The notes under the pieces were generated by a model that worked only from the letters and a program-made list of their open reading frames with translations, did no database searches and was not told where the DNA came from. A stretch of DNA of 64,000 nt from Actinoplanes regularis. Its GTDB lineage: Bacteria; Actinomycetota; Actinomycetes; Mycobacteriales; Micromonosporaceae. The stretch covers positions 1 to 64,000 of the forward strand of contig NZ_FZNR01000021.1 in assembly GCF_900188005.1 (NCBI RefSeq), given 5' to 3'. Position numbers and translations under genes: made by a program. Positions 55,368 through 64,000 of this stretch are shown here, piece by piece (positions within the stretch are counted from its first letter, which is position 1; every line of letters starts with the position of its first letter).

Positions 55368-57617
55368 ATGAAGTTCACCGACGGCTATTGGCGTAAGCGC
55401 GACGGCCTCACGGTGGTGCACCCCGCGCACCACCTGGACAGCGCACCCGGGCCCGACTCGCTGACCGTGTACGCCGCGACCAGGCGGATCCACGACCGCG
55501 GGGACACGCTGGACGCGCCACTGATCACGGTCACCCTAACGGCGCCGATGGACGACGTCATCCGGGTCACGGTCGAACACTTCCAGGGTGTCGCGGCCAA
55601 GGGCCCGGACTTCCGGATCGGCGAAGGGCCCGCCGAGATCGCGGTCTCCCCGTCGACGTTCACCTCCGGCGCGCTCACCGCGCGGGTGAACACCGGCGAC
55701 AACTGGGGACTGGACTTCCTCGCCGACGGCAAGCGGATCACCGGGAGCGGCTGGAAGGGGATGGGCGTCGTCTCCGGGGACGCCGGAGACTTCGTGCACG
55801 AGCAGCTGGATCTCGGGGTCGGTGAGGTCGTCTACGGCCTCGGCGAGCGCTTCGGGCCGCTGATCAAGAACGGCCAGAGCATCGACATCTGGAACGAGGA
55901 CGGCGGCACCAGCAGCGAACAGTCCTACAAGAACGTCCCGTTCTACTTCACCAGCGCCGGGTACGGCGTCCTGGTCGACCACCCCGGCAGGGTCTCCTTC
56001 GAGGTGGCCTCCGAGATGGTCACCCGCACCCAGTTCAGCGTGGCCGGGCAGGCGCTCTCCTACCTGGTGATCCACGGGCCCACGCCGGCCGACGTACTGC
56101 GTAGGTACACCGCGCTGACCGGGCGGCCGGCGCTGCCCCCGGCCTGGTCCTTCGGCCTGTGGCTGACCACGTCGTTCACCACCTCCTACGACGAGGAGAC
56201 GGTGAACAAGTTCGTCGACGGGATGGCCGACCGGGATCTGCCGCTGAGCGTGTTCCACTTCGACACGTTCTGGATGCGCGAGTTCAACTGGTGCGACTTC
56301 GAGTGGGACACCCGGATCTTCCCGGACCCGCCGGGCATGCTGAAGCGGCTCGCCGGGAAGGGACTCAAGGTCTGCCTCTGGATCAACCCTTACATCGCGC
56401 AGCGCTCACCGCTCTTCACCGAGGGCAAGGCCAACGGCTACCTGGTCAGGACCGTCGGCGGGGACGTCTGGCAGTGGGACCGCTGGCAGGCCGGGATGGG
56501 ACTGGTCGACTTCACCAACCCGGAGGCCCGCGAGTGGTACGCGTCGAAGCTGCGGCCTCTGGTCGAGATGGGGGTCGACGCGTTCAAGTCCGACTTCGGC
56601 GAGCGGATCCCGGTCGACGGCATCGTCTGGCACGACGGGTCCGACCCGGAGCGGATGCACAACTATTACACGCAGCTGTACAACCAGGTCGTCTTCGATG
56701 TGCTGAAGGAGGCCCGCGGCGAGGGGGAGGCGGTGCTGTTCGCCCGCTCGGCCACGGTCGGCGGCCAGCAGTTCCCGGTGCACTGGGGCGGCGACAACAC
56801 CGGCACGTTCGAGTCGATGGCGGAGAGCCTGCGCGGCGGGCTGTCGCTGATGTCGTCCGGGTTCGGGTTCTGGAGCCACGACATCGGCGGCTTCGAGGGC
56901 CTGCCCGACCCGGCGGTCTTCAAGCGCTGGGTGGCGTTCGGCCTGCTGTCGTCGCACAGCCGCCTGCACGGCTCGAAGTCCTACCGGGTCCCGTGGAACT
57001 TCGACGAGGAGTCCGTGGACGTGCTGCGGACGTTCACGCACCTCAAGTACCGGCTGATGCCCTACATCTTCGGGGCGGCCCGGGAGGCCCACCTGTCCGG
57101 GCTGCCGGTGATGCGGCCGCTGATCGTCGAGTTCCCCGACGACCCGGCGGTGGCCTATCTGGACCGGCAGTACATGCTCGGCGGTGACCTGCTGGTCGCC
57201 CCGGTCTTCAGCGCCGGCGGTGAGGTCTCCTACTACGTCCCGGCCGGCCGCTGGACGCACTACCTGAGCGGTGAGGTGGTGGAGGGACCCGGCTGGGTCC
57301 GGGAGACCCACGACTTCAGCAGCGTGCCGTTGTTGGTCCGGCCCGGAGCGGTGATCCCGGTCGGCGCCCGCCAGGACCGCCCGGACTACGACTACCGCGA
57401 CGGGATCACGCTGCGCCTGTTCGAACCGGCTCCCGGCCGCACCGCGGTGATCGTTCCCGGACCGTCCGGCGCCGACACGGTCTTCACCGTCGAACGCGAC
57501 GGCACCGAGATCCGGATCGGCCGCGCCGGCGACGCCCTCCCATGGCGGGTCCAGCTCGGCACCGGCGTCATCGAACTCGCCGCCGACCAGGACAGCTGCA
57601 CCCTCACCCTGGGCTAG
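55368..57617 (+). CDS. GH31 alpha-xylosidase (YicI-like)
   Basis: A 749-residue cytoplasmic glycoside hydrolase family 31 enzyme. The nucleophile motif FKSDFGERIP matches the TDFGERIP-type motif of the E. coli alpha-xylosidase YicI, and the acid/base Asp is in HWGGDNTGTFESM. FHFDTFWMREFNWCDFEWD is also characteristic of that branch. There is no signal peptide, so it should cleave imported oligosaccharides. This suggests that the operon handles alpha-xylosylated sugars such as isoprimeverose from xyloglucan; other alpha-linked substrates cannot be excluded. It is the last gene of the importer operon. Confidence 0.9.
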   Translation: MKFTDGYWRKRDGLTVVHPAHHLDSAPGPDSLTVYAATRRIHDRGDTLDAPLITVTLTAPMDDVIRVTVEHFQGVAAKGPDFRIGEGPAEIAVSPSTFTSGALTARVNTGDNWGLDFLADGKRITGSGWKGMGVVSGDAGDFVHEQLDLGVGEVVYGLGERFGPLIKNGQSIDIWNEDGGTSSEQSYKNVPFYFTSAGYGVLVDHPGRVSFEVASEMVTRTQFSVAGQALSYLVIHGPTPADVLRRYTALTGRPALPPAWSFGLWLTTSFTTSYDEETVNKFVDGMADRDLPLSVFHFDTFWMREFNWCDFEWDTRIFPDPPGMLKRLAGKGLKVCLWINPYIAQRSPLFTEGKANGYLVRTVGGDVWQWDRWQAGMGLVDFTNPEAREWYASKLRPLVEMGVDAFKSDFGERIPVDGIVWHDGSDPERMHNYYTQLYNQVVFDVLKEARGEGEAVLFARSATVGGQQFPVHWGGDNTGTFESMAESLRGGLSLMSSGFGFWSHDIGGFEGLPDPAVFKRWVAFGLLSSHSRLHGSKSYRVPWNFDEESVDVLRTFTHLKYRLMPYIFGAAREAHLSGLPVMRPLIVEFPDDPAVAYLDRQYMLGGDLLVAPVFSAGGEVSYYVPAGRWTHYLSGEVVEGPGWVRETHDFSSVPLLVRPGAVIPVGARQDRPDYDYRDGITLRLFEPAPGRTAVIVPGPSGADTVFTVERDGTEIRIGRAGDALPWRVQLGTGVIELAADQDSCTLTLG

Positions 57618-57626
57618 CAGCCCCGA

Positions 57627-57658
57627 TGACCGGCGGGACCCACCAGGCCCGCCGGTCA
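57627..57658. terminator. hairpin between convergent GH31 and NACHT genes
   Basis: TGACCGGCGGG (57627-57637) pairs perfectly with CCCGCCGGTCA (57648-57658) around a 10-base loop. It lies 10 bases after the GH31 stop and overlaps the stop codon of the minus-strand NACHT gene. It has no T tract, so factor-independent termination would be weak. Confidence 0.5.
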
Positions 57659-60600
57659 CTCAGGCTTGGGCGCGAGTTCTGCCAGACGCTTTGCCAGCCG
57701 GGGACGGTCGGACACGCGGTTCAGGAGGGCTGCGAACGCGTCAGGCTCCGAAAGCTCGGGAATCTCGGGCAGGGTCAGGTTCAGCTCGGCGAGCCGGACC
57801 AGAGCCTCCGCGGTAACGACCGCATCCAGCCCCGTAAGGCGTGGGAACAGAAAATACGCCAGCGTCGTGGCGAGATGCGGATCGGCTTCGTCATCGTGGC
57901 CGAGATGGTTCAGTGCGCACTTCACCACCGCATCCATGGTGGTCGTGGCGAGGCCGGCGCGCGCCTCGTATTCGCAGAATTGGTCCAGGATCTCCGCCAC
58001 CAGGGCGGGGGTGGCGGCCCGCCCGGCGGCGAGCTGGTTCAGCACGAGAGCCTGGTACCGGTCCTGTTCCTCGTCGCGCCAGGGTGGGAAGTCGTGGGTC
58101 GCGATGTCGGCGGCCAGGCGGTAGGCGTCGGGCGAGGGGTTCATCATCAGCTCGAGCAGGGCGCGGGCGGCGGACGTCGAATGCTCCGGCCACCAGGCGA
58201 CGATGGTGTTCACGCTGGAGCTGAGCGAGGTGACGACCGGCTCCAGAGCGAGTTGGCTGACGTCGTCGAGCAGGCCGCACTGCAGGTAGGCCTTGCGCCG
58301 GAGTTTGTCGCCGTGCAGGTTGCTGTACGCGAAGCCGGTGCTGCCTCGCGTGCTGGAACCCGGCGCGATGTCGAAGGTCCAGTAGGGGTCGATCTCCGGC
58401 GATGCGAAGGTGCCGTCGTCCAGCCAGACCCGGACGTCCCGGCGGCGGTCGACCCAGATGCGCTCCAGCGCCAGCGCATCGGTCAGGCTGTCCCAGCCGT
58501 CCATCGTCAGCTGGGATCTCCAGAGCAGGACCTGACGGTGCCAGGCACCGGCGACGCCGTCCGTGAGCCCGAACAGCTTGCCGGCCGTGGTCTCGGGCAC
58601 CGCACAGAGAACCAGGAGCAGCAGGTTCGCGCTGTAGGCGGCGTAGCGTGGCGGCTCGCCGGGGGACTGTGGCCGGTAGTCGAGGTAGCGCACCGCCGGT
58701 GGAGCGTGGTTGACCCGGCGGAACAGCCGGGTCAGTAGGTCCTCCAGCACTGGACGGTGCGCCGGGTCGATCATGTCGGTGAGGAAGGCGATGATCGGGC
58801 CGCGCAGGGTCAGCGGCTCGAAGGACAGCAGGGCTCGCAGCAGGTCGTCCTCGACCGGCTCGGCGCCGAAGGAGAGCGTCGACGCGGCCTCGCGGGCCGC
58901 CATGTCACGCAGGATGTGCCAGGTCAGCCGTGCGACCAGGAACTCGCCGAACGTCGCGTGCAGGAACTCGTAGGTCTCCAGGCGGGTCTCGTCCTGGGCG
59001 GCGGCGCGAGCCCGGTGGATGAAGAAGAAGCGGCCGAGGGTCAGCTCGGCCGTCCGCAGCGGCGTGCGCAGGTCGGCCCCGGCCGGCGGGCGCGCGGGCC
59101 CGAGCAGGGCGACGAGGTCCTGCTCCAGATCGTTCTCGGTCACCCAGAGGGCGGCCCGGTTGAACATCGCGAACGCGACCACCGAGAGCCGGCGCAGCTC
59201 GTTCTCAATCGCCGTGTGCAGCTCGTGCTCGGGCAGGCCGGGCCGGTGGCGGGTGATCTCGCGGACCGCGAAGCTGCGGAGCAGTCGCTCGTAGAGCTCG
59301 TGCGCCCGCAGGTCGGCGCCGACGCGTTGCAGCGCGTTCCCGTCCGCGTCGTAGAGCGCCAGCATCAGCAGCAGCAGGGGCTGCTCGGCGAGGCTGCGGT
59401 GGGCGAGCACGATCTCCGCGTCGAGCGGCTGCAGTCCGTGCGCCGCGAAGTCCTGCGCGTTGGTGCTGTTCCAGATGTCCAGCCAGGCGGTGACGCGCTC
59501 GTCGTCGAACGGCTCGAGCCGCAGGGCGACGGTCTGCTCCGGCGCGCGGGCCCGGTCCGCCACGGCTGTCCGGCTCGTGACGATCACGGCGACCGGCCGG
59601 CCCTGCTCGGCCTCGCGGCGCTGGAACCGGGCGACCTTGACGAGGTAGTCGGTCTGGCTCACCCCGACCGCCTGGAGCAGCTCGTCGAAGCCGTCCAGCA
59701 TGATGACGGGCATCGCGTCGCCGGCGGCACGGGCCAGCGCCGGCCACTCGACGCGCTCGCCGGTGGCCTGGCGGATCGCGTGTTCGATCTGGTCCTGCAC
59801 GTCGTCGGCGGCTGGAGCATCCCGGAGGATGACCCGGATCGGCAGGAAGTCGGCGGCCGGCAGGCGGGCGGCGAGCACCCGGGTCAGCACCGACTTGCCG
59901 GAGCCGGGCTGGCCGAGCACCAGCAGCGGGGCGCGCGTCGCCTGCGGTGAGGTCAGGTGCCCGATCAGGAACTCGGGCAGATCGTTGCGGACGGGAACGT
60001 CGTGCCACCAGGACTCCTCGCTCACCTTCGCGGCCGAGGGCACGTCGGCGGCCCGGAAACGCGGCGGGAGGTAGGCCTCGCCCAGCTTCGGCACCCGGAT
60101 TCCGTCCGGCACGTCACCGGACTCCACGATGAGCCGGTCCAGCTCGGCGCGGTAGGCCCGGGCCAGGCTCGCGCGGCGGTCGTCGGGCGCCCGGCCGGTG
60201 GAGATGTCGCGCAGGAGCTCCTCGAGCCCGGCCAGCGCGGCCCGGGTGGCCCGGTGCTCCCGCTGCGCTGCCCAGCAGGCCATCTCGGGGAAGTCCGCCG
60301 CGAGCCGCCGGAAGTCGTCCTCATACCGGATGCGGGCCAGCGCCGGCAGTTTGCGCAGCTCGGTGTCGAACTCCCGGCGCGCGGTCTCCGGGAGCGCCTC
60401 CCACACGGCCAGGCCCGCGAGGAAGCCGCTGAAGGCGCCGGCGAGGTCGGCGTAGTAGGTCTGCAGCGTGGTGAGGAACAGTTCGGGGGACTGCTGTGGG
60501 TGTGGCAGGGCCTGTCCGGCCGACATGATCAGGGCCAGGAGGCTGTTGGTCCCCGCTTCGGCGACGGAGTGCCGCGCGTCGCTGCCGGCGCGTGCGGCGA

Positions 60601-60952
60601 CAGCGAGCTGTTCCGCCGCCGCCAGCTCGTTCGCGTCGAGGCCCTTCGGCAGGTCGACCCTGGTCAGGCTGTCGAAGAAGGCCGCGATCACCAGCACGGC
60701 GTGCGCGGCCTCGAGGCGCTCGGTGCGGGTGTGCCGGGAGAGGCCGCTGCGCCGTTCGCTGAAGCCGCGGACCAGTTCGTGACTGAGCCGGACGAACTCG
60801 GCCTTGGCGTCGAACCAGCCGAGCAGCGTCGGCACGGCCGGGGTGCCGAGGAGCAGCAGCCCGCCGGTGATCTTCTCGAGAGCGGCGACGACTTTGCTGT
60901 CCTGACCGCCGAGCAGGCGGACCGCGTCCGAATAACCGAGGGGGCGAGGCAT
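57656..60952 (-). CDS. NACHT-domain STAND NTPase (bacterial NLR-like, NNH7-type N-terminus)
   Basis: A 1098-residue protein in three parts: an all-helical N-terminal domain (about 1-290) that begins RPLGYSDAVRLLGGQDSKVV and resembles the NACHT N-terminal helical domain 7 type; a NACHT NTPase (about 330-620) with Walker A LGQPGSGKS, Walker B VIMLDGFDEL and ELYERLLRSFAVREI in its helical extension; and a long C-terminal helical sensor-like region. Related bacterial NACHT proteins defend against phages. No nuclease or membrane effector is recognised. I prefer the ATG at 60952; one at 60961 adds three residues. The gene is alone on its strand, with no known defence neighbours. Confidence 0.88.
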   Translation of the reverse strand: MPRPLGYSDAVRLLGGQDSKVVAALEKITGGLLLLGTPAVPTLLGWFDAKAEFVRLSHELVRGFSERRSGLSRHTRTERLEAAHAVLVIAAFFDSLTRVDLPKGLDANELAAAEQLAVAARAGSDARHSVAEAGTNSLLALIMSAGQALPHPQQSPELFLTTLQTYYADLAGAFSGFLAGLAVWEALPETARREFDTELRKLPALARIRYEDDFRRLAADFPEMACWAAQREHRATRAALAGLEELLRDISTGRAPDDRRASLARAYRAELDRLIVESGDVPDGIRVPKLGEAYLPPRFRAADVPSAAKVSEESWWHDVPVRNDLPEFLIGHLTSPQATRAPLLVLGQPGSGKSVLTRVLAARLPAADFLPIRVILRDAPAADDVQDQIEHAIRQATGERVEWPALARAAGDAMPVIMLDGFDELLQAVGVSQTDYLVKVARFQRREAEQGRPVAVIVTSRTAVADRARAPEQTVALRLEPFDDERVTAWLDIWNSTNAQDFAAHGLQPLDAEIVLAHRSLAEQPLLLLMLALYDADGNALQRVGADLRAHELYERLLRSFAVREITRHRPGLPEHELHTAIENELRRLSVVAFAMFNRAALWVTENDLEQDLVALLGPARPPAGADLRTPLRTAELTLGRFFFIHRARAAAQDETRLETYEFLHATFGEFLVARLTWHILRDMAAREAASTLSFGAEPVEDDLLRALLSFEPLTLRGPIIAFLTDMIDPAHRPVLEDLLTRLFRRVNHAPPAVRYLDYRPQSPGEPPRYAAYSANLLLLVLCAVPETTAGKLFGLTDGVAGAWHRQVLLWRSQLTMDGWDSLTDALALERIWVDRRRDVRVWLDDGTFASPEIDPYWTFDIAPGSSTRGSTGFAYSNLHGDKLRRKAYLQCGLLDDVSQLALEPVVTSLSSSVNTIVAWWPEHSTSAARALLELMMNPSPDAYRLAADIATHDFPPWRDEEQDRYQALVLNQLAAGRAATPALVAEILDQFCEYEARAGLATTTMDAVVKCALNHLGHDDEADPHLATTLAYFLFPRLTGLDAVVTAEALVRLAELNLTLPEIPELSEPDAFAALLNRVSDRPRLAKRLAELAPKPE

Positions 60953-61076
60953 GCCGTCCATCTTGGCCCGGCGACGCGAGGTTGTCGGTAACGCCAGGGC
61001 TACCTTGACCGGTCGTGTCCGGGTGAGTGAGGATGACTAAGTTACCTGCGGGTAACTTTCGCGACAAGGAGGCCGC

Positions 61077-61748
61077 ATGCCAACGCTCGAACGGCACGAC
61101 GACGTGTTCGTCCTGGACCTCGGGGACACCGAGAACCGGTTTCATCCCGACTGGCTGATCGCCGTCAACACCGCCCTCGACGAGGTCGAGAAGGCCGGCG
61201 GGGCGAGGGCCCTGGTCACCACGGCCGGCGGGAAGTTCTTCTCGAACGGCCTGGACCTCGACTGGCTCGGCGCCAACGGCGGCGCGTTCCAGGAGTACGC
61301 GGTGTCCGTGCACGAGTTGTTCGCCCGTTTCCTCGCCCTCCCGCTGCCGACCGTCGCCGCCCTGCAGGGGCACGCCTTCGCGGCCGGGGCGATGCTGTCC
61401 CTCGCGCACGATTTCCGGGTGATGCGCTCCGACCGCGGGTACTGGTGCCTGCCCGAGGTCAACATCAACATTCCGTTCACGCCGGCGATGTCCGCGCTGA
61501 TCCAGAGCCGGCTGACGCCGAAGGCCGCGCACGAGGCGATGACCACCGGCCGCCGCTACGGGGGCGAGGAGGCGCTGGCCGCGCAGATCGTCGACCAGGC
61601 GGTCGCCGAGGCCGCGGTGCGGCCGACCGCCGTCAAGATCGCTGAGACGCTCGCGGCGAACGCCGGGGAGACGCTGGGCACGATCAAGGCGCGGATGTAC
61701 GGTCCAGCCCTCGAGCTTCTTCGCGACCGCTCGAACCCGCTGGGCTGA
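61077..61748 (+). CDS. enoyl-CoA hydratase/isomerase-family protein
   Basis: A 223-residue crotonase-fold protein. The oxyanion-hole regions are GGKFFSNGLDLDWLG and LQGHAFAAGAMLSLAHDFR, and the LPEVNINIPF segment follows. The short length and divergent active site resemble enoyl-CoA isomerase (ECI-like) members more than true hydratases. AAGGAGG lies seven bases before the ATG. It is divergent from the NACHT gene and is followed by a gene-free gap before the phosphoketolase. Confidence 0.9.
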   Translation: MPTLERHDDVFVLDLGDTENRFHPDWLIAVNTALDEVEKAGGARALVTTAGGKFFSNGLDLDWLGANGGAFQEYAVSVHELFARFLALPLPTVAALQGHAFAAGAMLSLAHDFRVMRSDRGYWCLPEVNINIPFTPAMSALIQSRLTPKAAHEAMTTGRRYGGEEALAAQIVDQAVAEAAVRPTAVKIAETLAANAGETLGTIKARMYGPALELLRDRSNPLG

Positions 61749-62208
61749 GCACGCGAACCCCGCCTGGCCGGCCGTGCGAATCCGCTCGGCCGGTCGCGGA
61801 GATCTGATCCGCGCGGCGGTGCCCGGGAGCCGGGATGCCGGGCCGCGACGCGCGGCACGGCCCCGGCCGGGCGGGGGCATCGCGCGAGACCGGCACGGGG
61901 CTCGGCTCGTAGCCCGCGCACGGGGCTCCACAGCTCGTACCGTCGCAAGGGTTGAACGTCGGAGAAGGCGGCCCGGCGCCCGGCGTGGGTTTTTCGGGTG
62001 CCGGTTGACCAGGGCGTTCGTGGGTCCGGAGCGTGCTTTGATCGTCCACTGTGTCCATTGAGAGGAGGGGAGGACCGGCAGGGAGACGTGGGAAAACAAT
62101 TGCACGCTGTTCACGCGAATGGCTGGGCATGAGCACCCTCCGTGAGGGTAACGTCCCCGATCGGGAGGGCCCGTGGGCTCTGCCCGCGCGGGCCCCCGGT
62201 GGAGAAAC
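61749..62208. other. intergenic leader region before the phosphoketolase
   Basis: No gene is supported. Two small hairpins are visible: ACCCTC-cgt-GAGGGT (62135-62149) and a GC-rich imperfect stem GGGCCCG...CGGGCCC (about 62167-62196) ending close to the ribosome site GGTGGAG. They could act as a leader structure or attenuator. A short AT-rich tract (GAAAACAATTG) lies near 62093-62103. Confidence 0.4.
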
Positions 62209-64000
62209 GTGAAGATCGACGAAGCCTTCATGGAAGGAAAGATCGTGACCGCTGTGCTCGACCACGAGGACCTGGTTCGTACCCTCGCCCATCCCGACGA
62301 GTCCGAGGTGGCGGGCCTCGACGCGTGGTGGCGGGCGAACAACTACCTGACCGTGGGACAGATCTACCTGCAGGCCAACCCGCTGCTGCGCGAGCCGCTG
62401 GCGCCCGATCACGTCAAGCCGCGGCTGCTCGGGCACTGGGGCACCAGCCCGGGTCTGTCGCTGATCTACGCGCACGTCTCGCGGCTCATCAAGACTACCG
62501 GCCAGCAGGCCATCTACCTGGCCGGACCGGGGCACGGCGGGCCGGCCCTGGTCGCCGCGGGCTACCTGGAGGGCACCTACTCCGAGGTCTACCCGAGGAT
62601 CAGCCAGGACGAGGGCGGCATGCTGCGGCTCTTCCGGCAGTTCTCCAGCCCGGGCGGCATCCCCAGCCACGTCTCGGTGACCACCCCCGGCTCGATCCAC
62701 GAGGGCGGCGAGCTGGGCTATGTGCTGGTCCACGCGTTCGGCGCGGTGATGGACAATCCGGACCTGCTCTCCATCGCGGTGGTCGGCGACGGCGAGGCGG
62801 AGACCGGCCCGCTGGAGGGCTCCTGGAAGGGGATCTCGTTCATCAACCCGGAGCACGACGGGGCGGTCCTGCCGATCCTGCACCTCAACGGCGCCAAGAT
62901 CGCCGGCCCGACGGTGCTCGCCCGCAAGGACCCGGCCGAGGTCCGCAAGATCTTCGAAGGCCACGGGTACGACGTCATCGAGGTGAGCGGGGACGACCTG
63001 CCCGGCATGCACCACCGGTTCGCGGCGGCGCTGGCCGAGTCCTGGGGCAAGATCCGAAGGATCCAGATCGAGGCCCGTCGCGGCGGCTGGGACGGCCGGC
63101 GTCCGGAGTGGCCGCTGATCATCCTGCGTTCGCCGAAGGGCTGGACGGGCCCGCAGGTCGTGGACGGGGTCACCGTCGGCGGCACCTGGCGGTCGCACCA
63201 GGTCCCGCTCTCCGGGGTCAAGGACAACCCCGACCACCTGCGAATGCTCGAGGAGTGGATGCGGTCGTACCGGCCGCAGGAGCTGTTCGACGCGACCGGC
63301 GCCCCGACCGACCTGGTCAGCGGGCTGGCGCCGGCCGGAGACCTGCGGATGAGCGCCAGTCCGCACGCCAACGGCGGGCTGCTCACCCGCGACCTCGACC
63401 TGCCCGACTTCCGGGACTACGCGATCGACGTGAAGAGGCCCGCGATCGGGCGCGCCGAGTCGACCCGCAAACTGGGCGAACTGATGCGTGACATCTACAC
63501 GCGCAACCCCGACCGGTTCCGGCTGTTCTGCCCGGACGAGACGAACTCCAACCGGCTCGGCGCGGTCTTCGAGGTCTCCGACCGCGGTTTCATGGAGTCG
63601 GTCACATCGGAGGACGTCAAGATCAGCCGTAACGGCCGGGTGATGGAGGTGCTCTCCGAGCACAGCTGTCACGGCTGGCTGGAGGGGTACAACCTGACCG
63701 GGCGGCACGGCATGTTCGCCACCTACGAGGCGTTCGCCATGGTCAGCGCGTCGCAGACGATCCAGCACGGCAAGTGGCTGCAGGAGGCGTCACACCTGCC
63801 CTGGCGGGCCAAGGTCCCGAGCCTGAACATCCTGCTCACCTCGACCGCCTGGCGCAACGACCACAACGGCTTCTCGCACCAGGGCCCCGGTCTGATCCAG
63901 AACGTGCTGACCCAGCGCGGCGACGTGGCCCGGGTCTACCTGCCGCCGGACGCGAACACCCTGCTCTCGGTCGCAAACCACTGCTTCCGGTCCCGGTCGT
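62209..64000 (+). CDS. xfp: phosphoketolase (xylulose-5-P/fructose-6-P), 5' part
   Basis: The first 597 codons of a thiamine-diphosphate phosphoketolase, which splits xylulose-5-phosphate (and often fructose-6-phosphate) with phosphate into acetyl phosphate and an aldose phosphate. Motifs are GPGHGGPALVA, GGELGYVLVHAFG, GDGEAETGPLEGSWKG (ThDP/Mg site), HLNGAKIAGPTVLAR, SPKGWTGP and CPDETNSNRLG. The frame is open to the window end; complete enzymes have about 790 residues. I chose the GTG at 62209 after GGTGGAG; an ATG at 62230 is possible. An acetate kinase gene may follow outside the window (expectation from other genomes). Confidence 0.93.
   Translation, partial: MKIDEAFMEGKIVTAVLDHEDLVRTLAHPDESEVAGLDAWWRANNYLTVGQIYLQANPLLREPLAPDHVKPRLLGHWGTSPGLSLIYAHVSRLIKTTGQQAIYLAGPGHGGPALVAAGYLEGTYSEVYPRISQDEGGMLRLFRQFSSPGGIPSHVSVTTPGSIHEGGELGYVLVHAFGAVMDNPDLLSIAVVGDGEAETGPLEGSWKGISFINPEHDGAVLPILHLNGAKIAGPTVLARKDPAEVRKIFEGHGYDVIEVSGDDLPGMHHRFAAALAESWGKIRRIQIEARRGGWDGRRPEWPLIILRSPKGWTGPQVVDGVTVGGTWRSHQVPLSGVKDNPDHLRMLEEWMRSYRPQELFDATGAPTDLVSGLAPAGDLRMSASPHANGGLLTRDLDLPDFRDYAIDVKRPAIGRAESTRKLGELMRDIYTRNPDRFRLFCPDETNSNRLGAVFEVSDRGFMESVTSEDVKISRNGRVMEVLSEHSCHGWLEGYNLTGRHGMFATYEAFAMVSASQTIQHGKWLQEASHLPWRAKVPSLNILLTSTAWRNDHNGFSHQGPGLIQNVLTQRGDVARVYLPPDANTLLSVANHCFRSRS

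Noticed and set aside
60321..62342. 673-codon minus-strand frame crossing the NACHT start, the enoyl-CoA hydratase gene and the phosphoketolase start
   Set aside because: It crosses three well-supported genes in wrong frames and has no protein-like segment.
1..64000. tRNA genes, integrases, transposases and phage genes
   Set aside because: I looked for these to explain the accessory zone and the NACHT gene and saw none. A tRNA scan would settle the tRNA part.

Overview
The window comes from a high-GC actinobacterium. The gene families (GS-II glutamine synthetase, XRE/DUF5753 regulator, DUF574 methyltransferase, SpoIIE-type partner switching, ECF41 sigma factor with a fused SnoaL-like tail, secreted S8 and S9 peptidases) and the codon use fit Micromonosporaceae, probably Actinoplanes or a relative. 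The genus is inferred from family recognition, not from a marker gene. The first ~48 bases are the 3' end of a 5S rRNA, followed by its terminator, so the left edge is the end of an rRNA operon.

Layout. 0.1-1.45 kb is gene-free and full of degenerate repeats and one perfect 28-bp hairpin. 1.45-9 kb (minus strand) holds a CBS-pair protein, a tightly coupled operon of the STM4015/4013/4012/4011 families (leucine-rich-repeat protein, sulfatase-fold hydrolase, two radical SAM enzymes), an M4 metalloprotease and an iron-regulated siderophore-reductase-like protein. 9.1-16.5 kb is mostly regulatory: a receiver domain without its phospho-acceptor, a PAS/PP2C phosphatase, an RsbW-like kinase and STAS antagonist, glnII, a universal stress protein, an XRE/DUF5753 regulator and a DUF574 methyltransferase. 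16.7-25.7 kb holds a hybrid histidine kinase, a short second Rho factor, a ClgR-like regulator, an L,D-transpeptidase, a luciferase-like monooxygenase, a chemoreceptor and a PfkB kinase. 25.7-29.6 kb is a TetR-controlled acyl-CoA dehydrogenase/SDR cluster, followed by a second 28-bp hairpin whose 15-nt loop is identical to that of the first. 29.9-39.9 kb holds a polysaccharide deacetylase lipoprotein, S8 and S9 peptidases, an ECF41 sigma factor with its divergent AhpD-like partner, a methyltransferase and a DinB protein.

39.9-44.2 kb is an accessory zone with at least five unrelated tandem-repeat families, two small hypothetical genes, a frameshifted membrane protein and a small basic protein whose frame runs on into repeats. 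44.2-47.7 kb has a HEAT-repeat protein and a CoA-disulfide-reductase-like flavoprotein. 47.8-57.6 kb is a glycan-use regulon: a secreted GH3 enzyme, a LacI regulator, a sugar ABC importer and a cytoplasmic YicI-like GH31 enzyme. The same perfect 14-bp palindrome lies before the GH3 gene (one copy) and before the ABC operon (two copies). 57.7-61 kb is a large NACHT NTPase resembling bacterial NLR-like defence proteins. The window ends with an enoyl-CoA hydratase-family protein and the first 597 codons of a phosphoketolase.

The strongest leads are the STM4011-4015-type cluster (function unknown as far as I know), whose radical SAM gene begins inside a minisatellite that re-copies the stop/start junction; the pair of hairpins sharing one loop; the short Rho paralogue; the NACHT protein; and the repeat-dense accessory zone. 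All motif calls were made by eye, without database searches.
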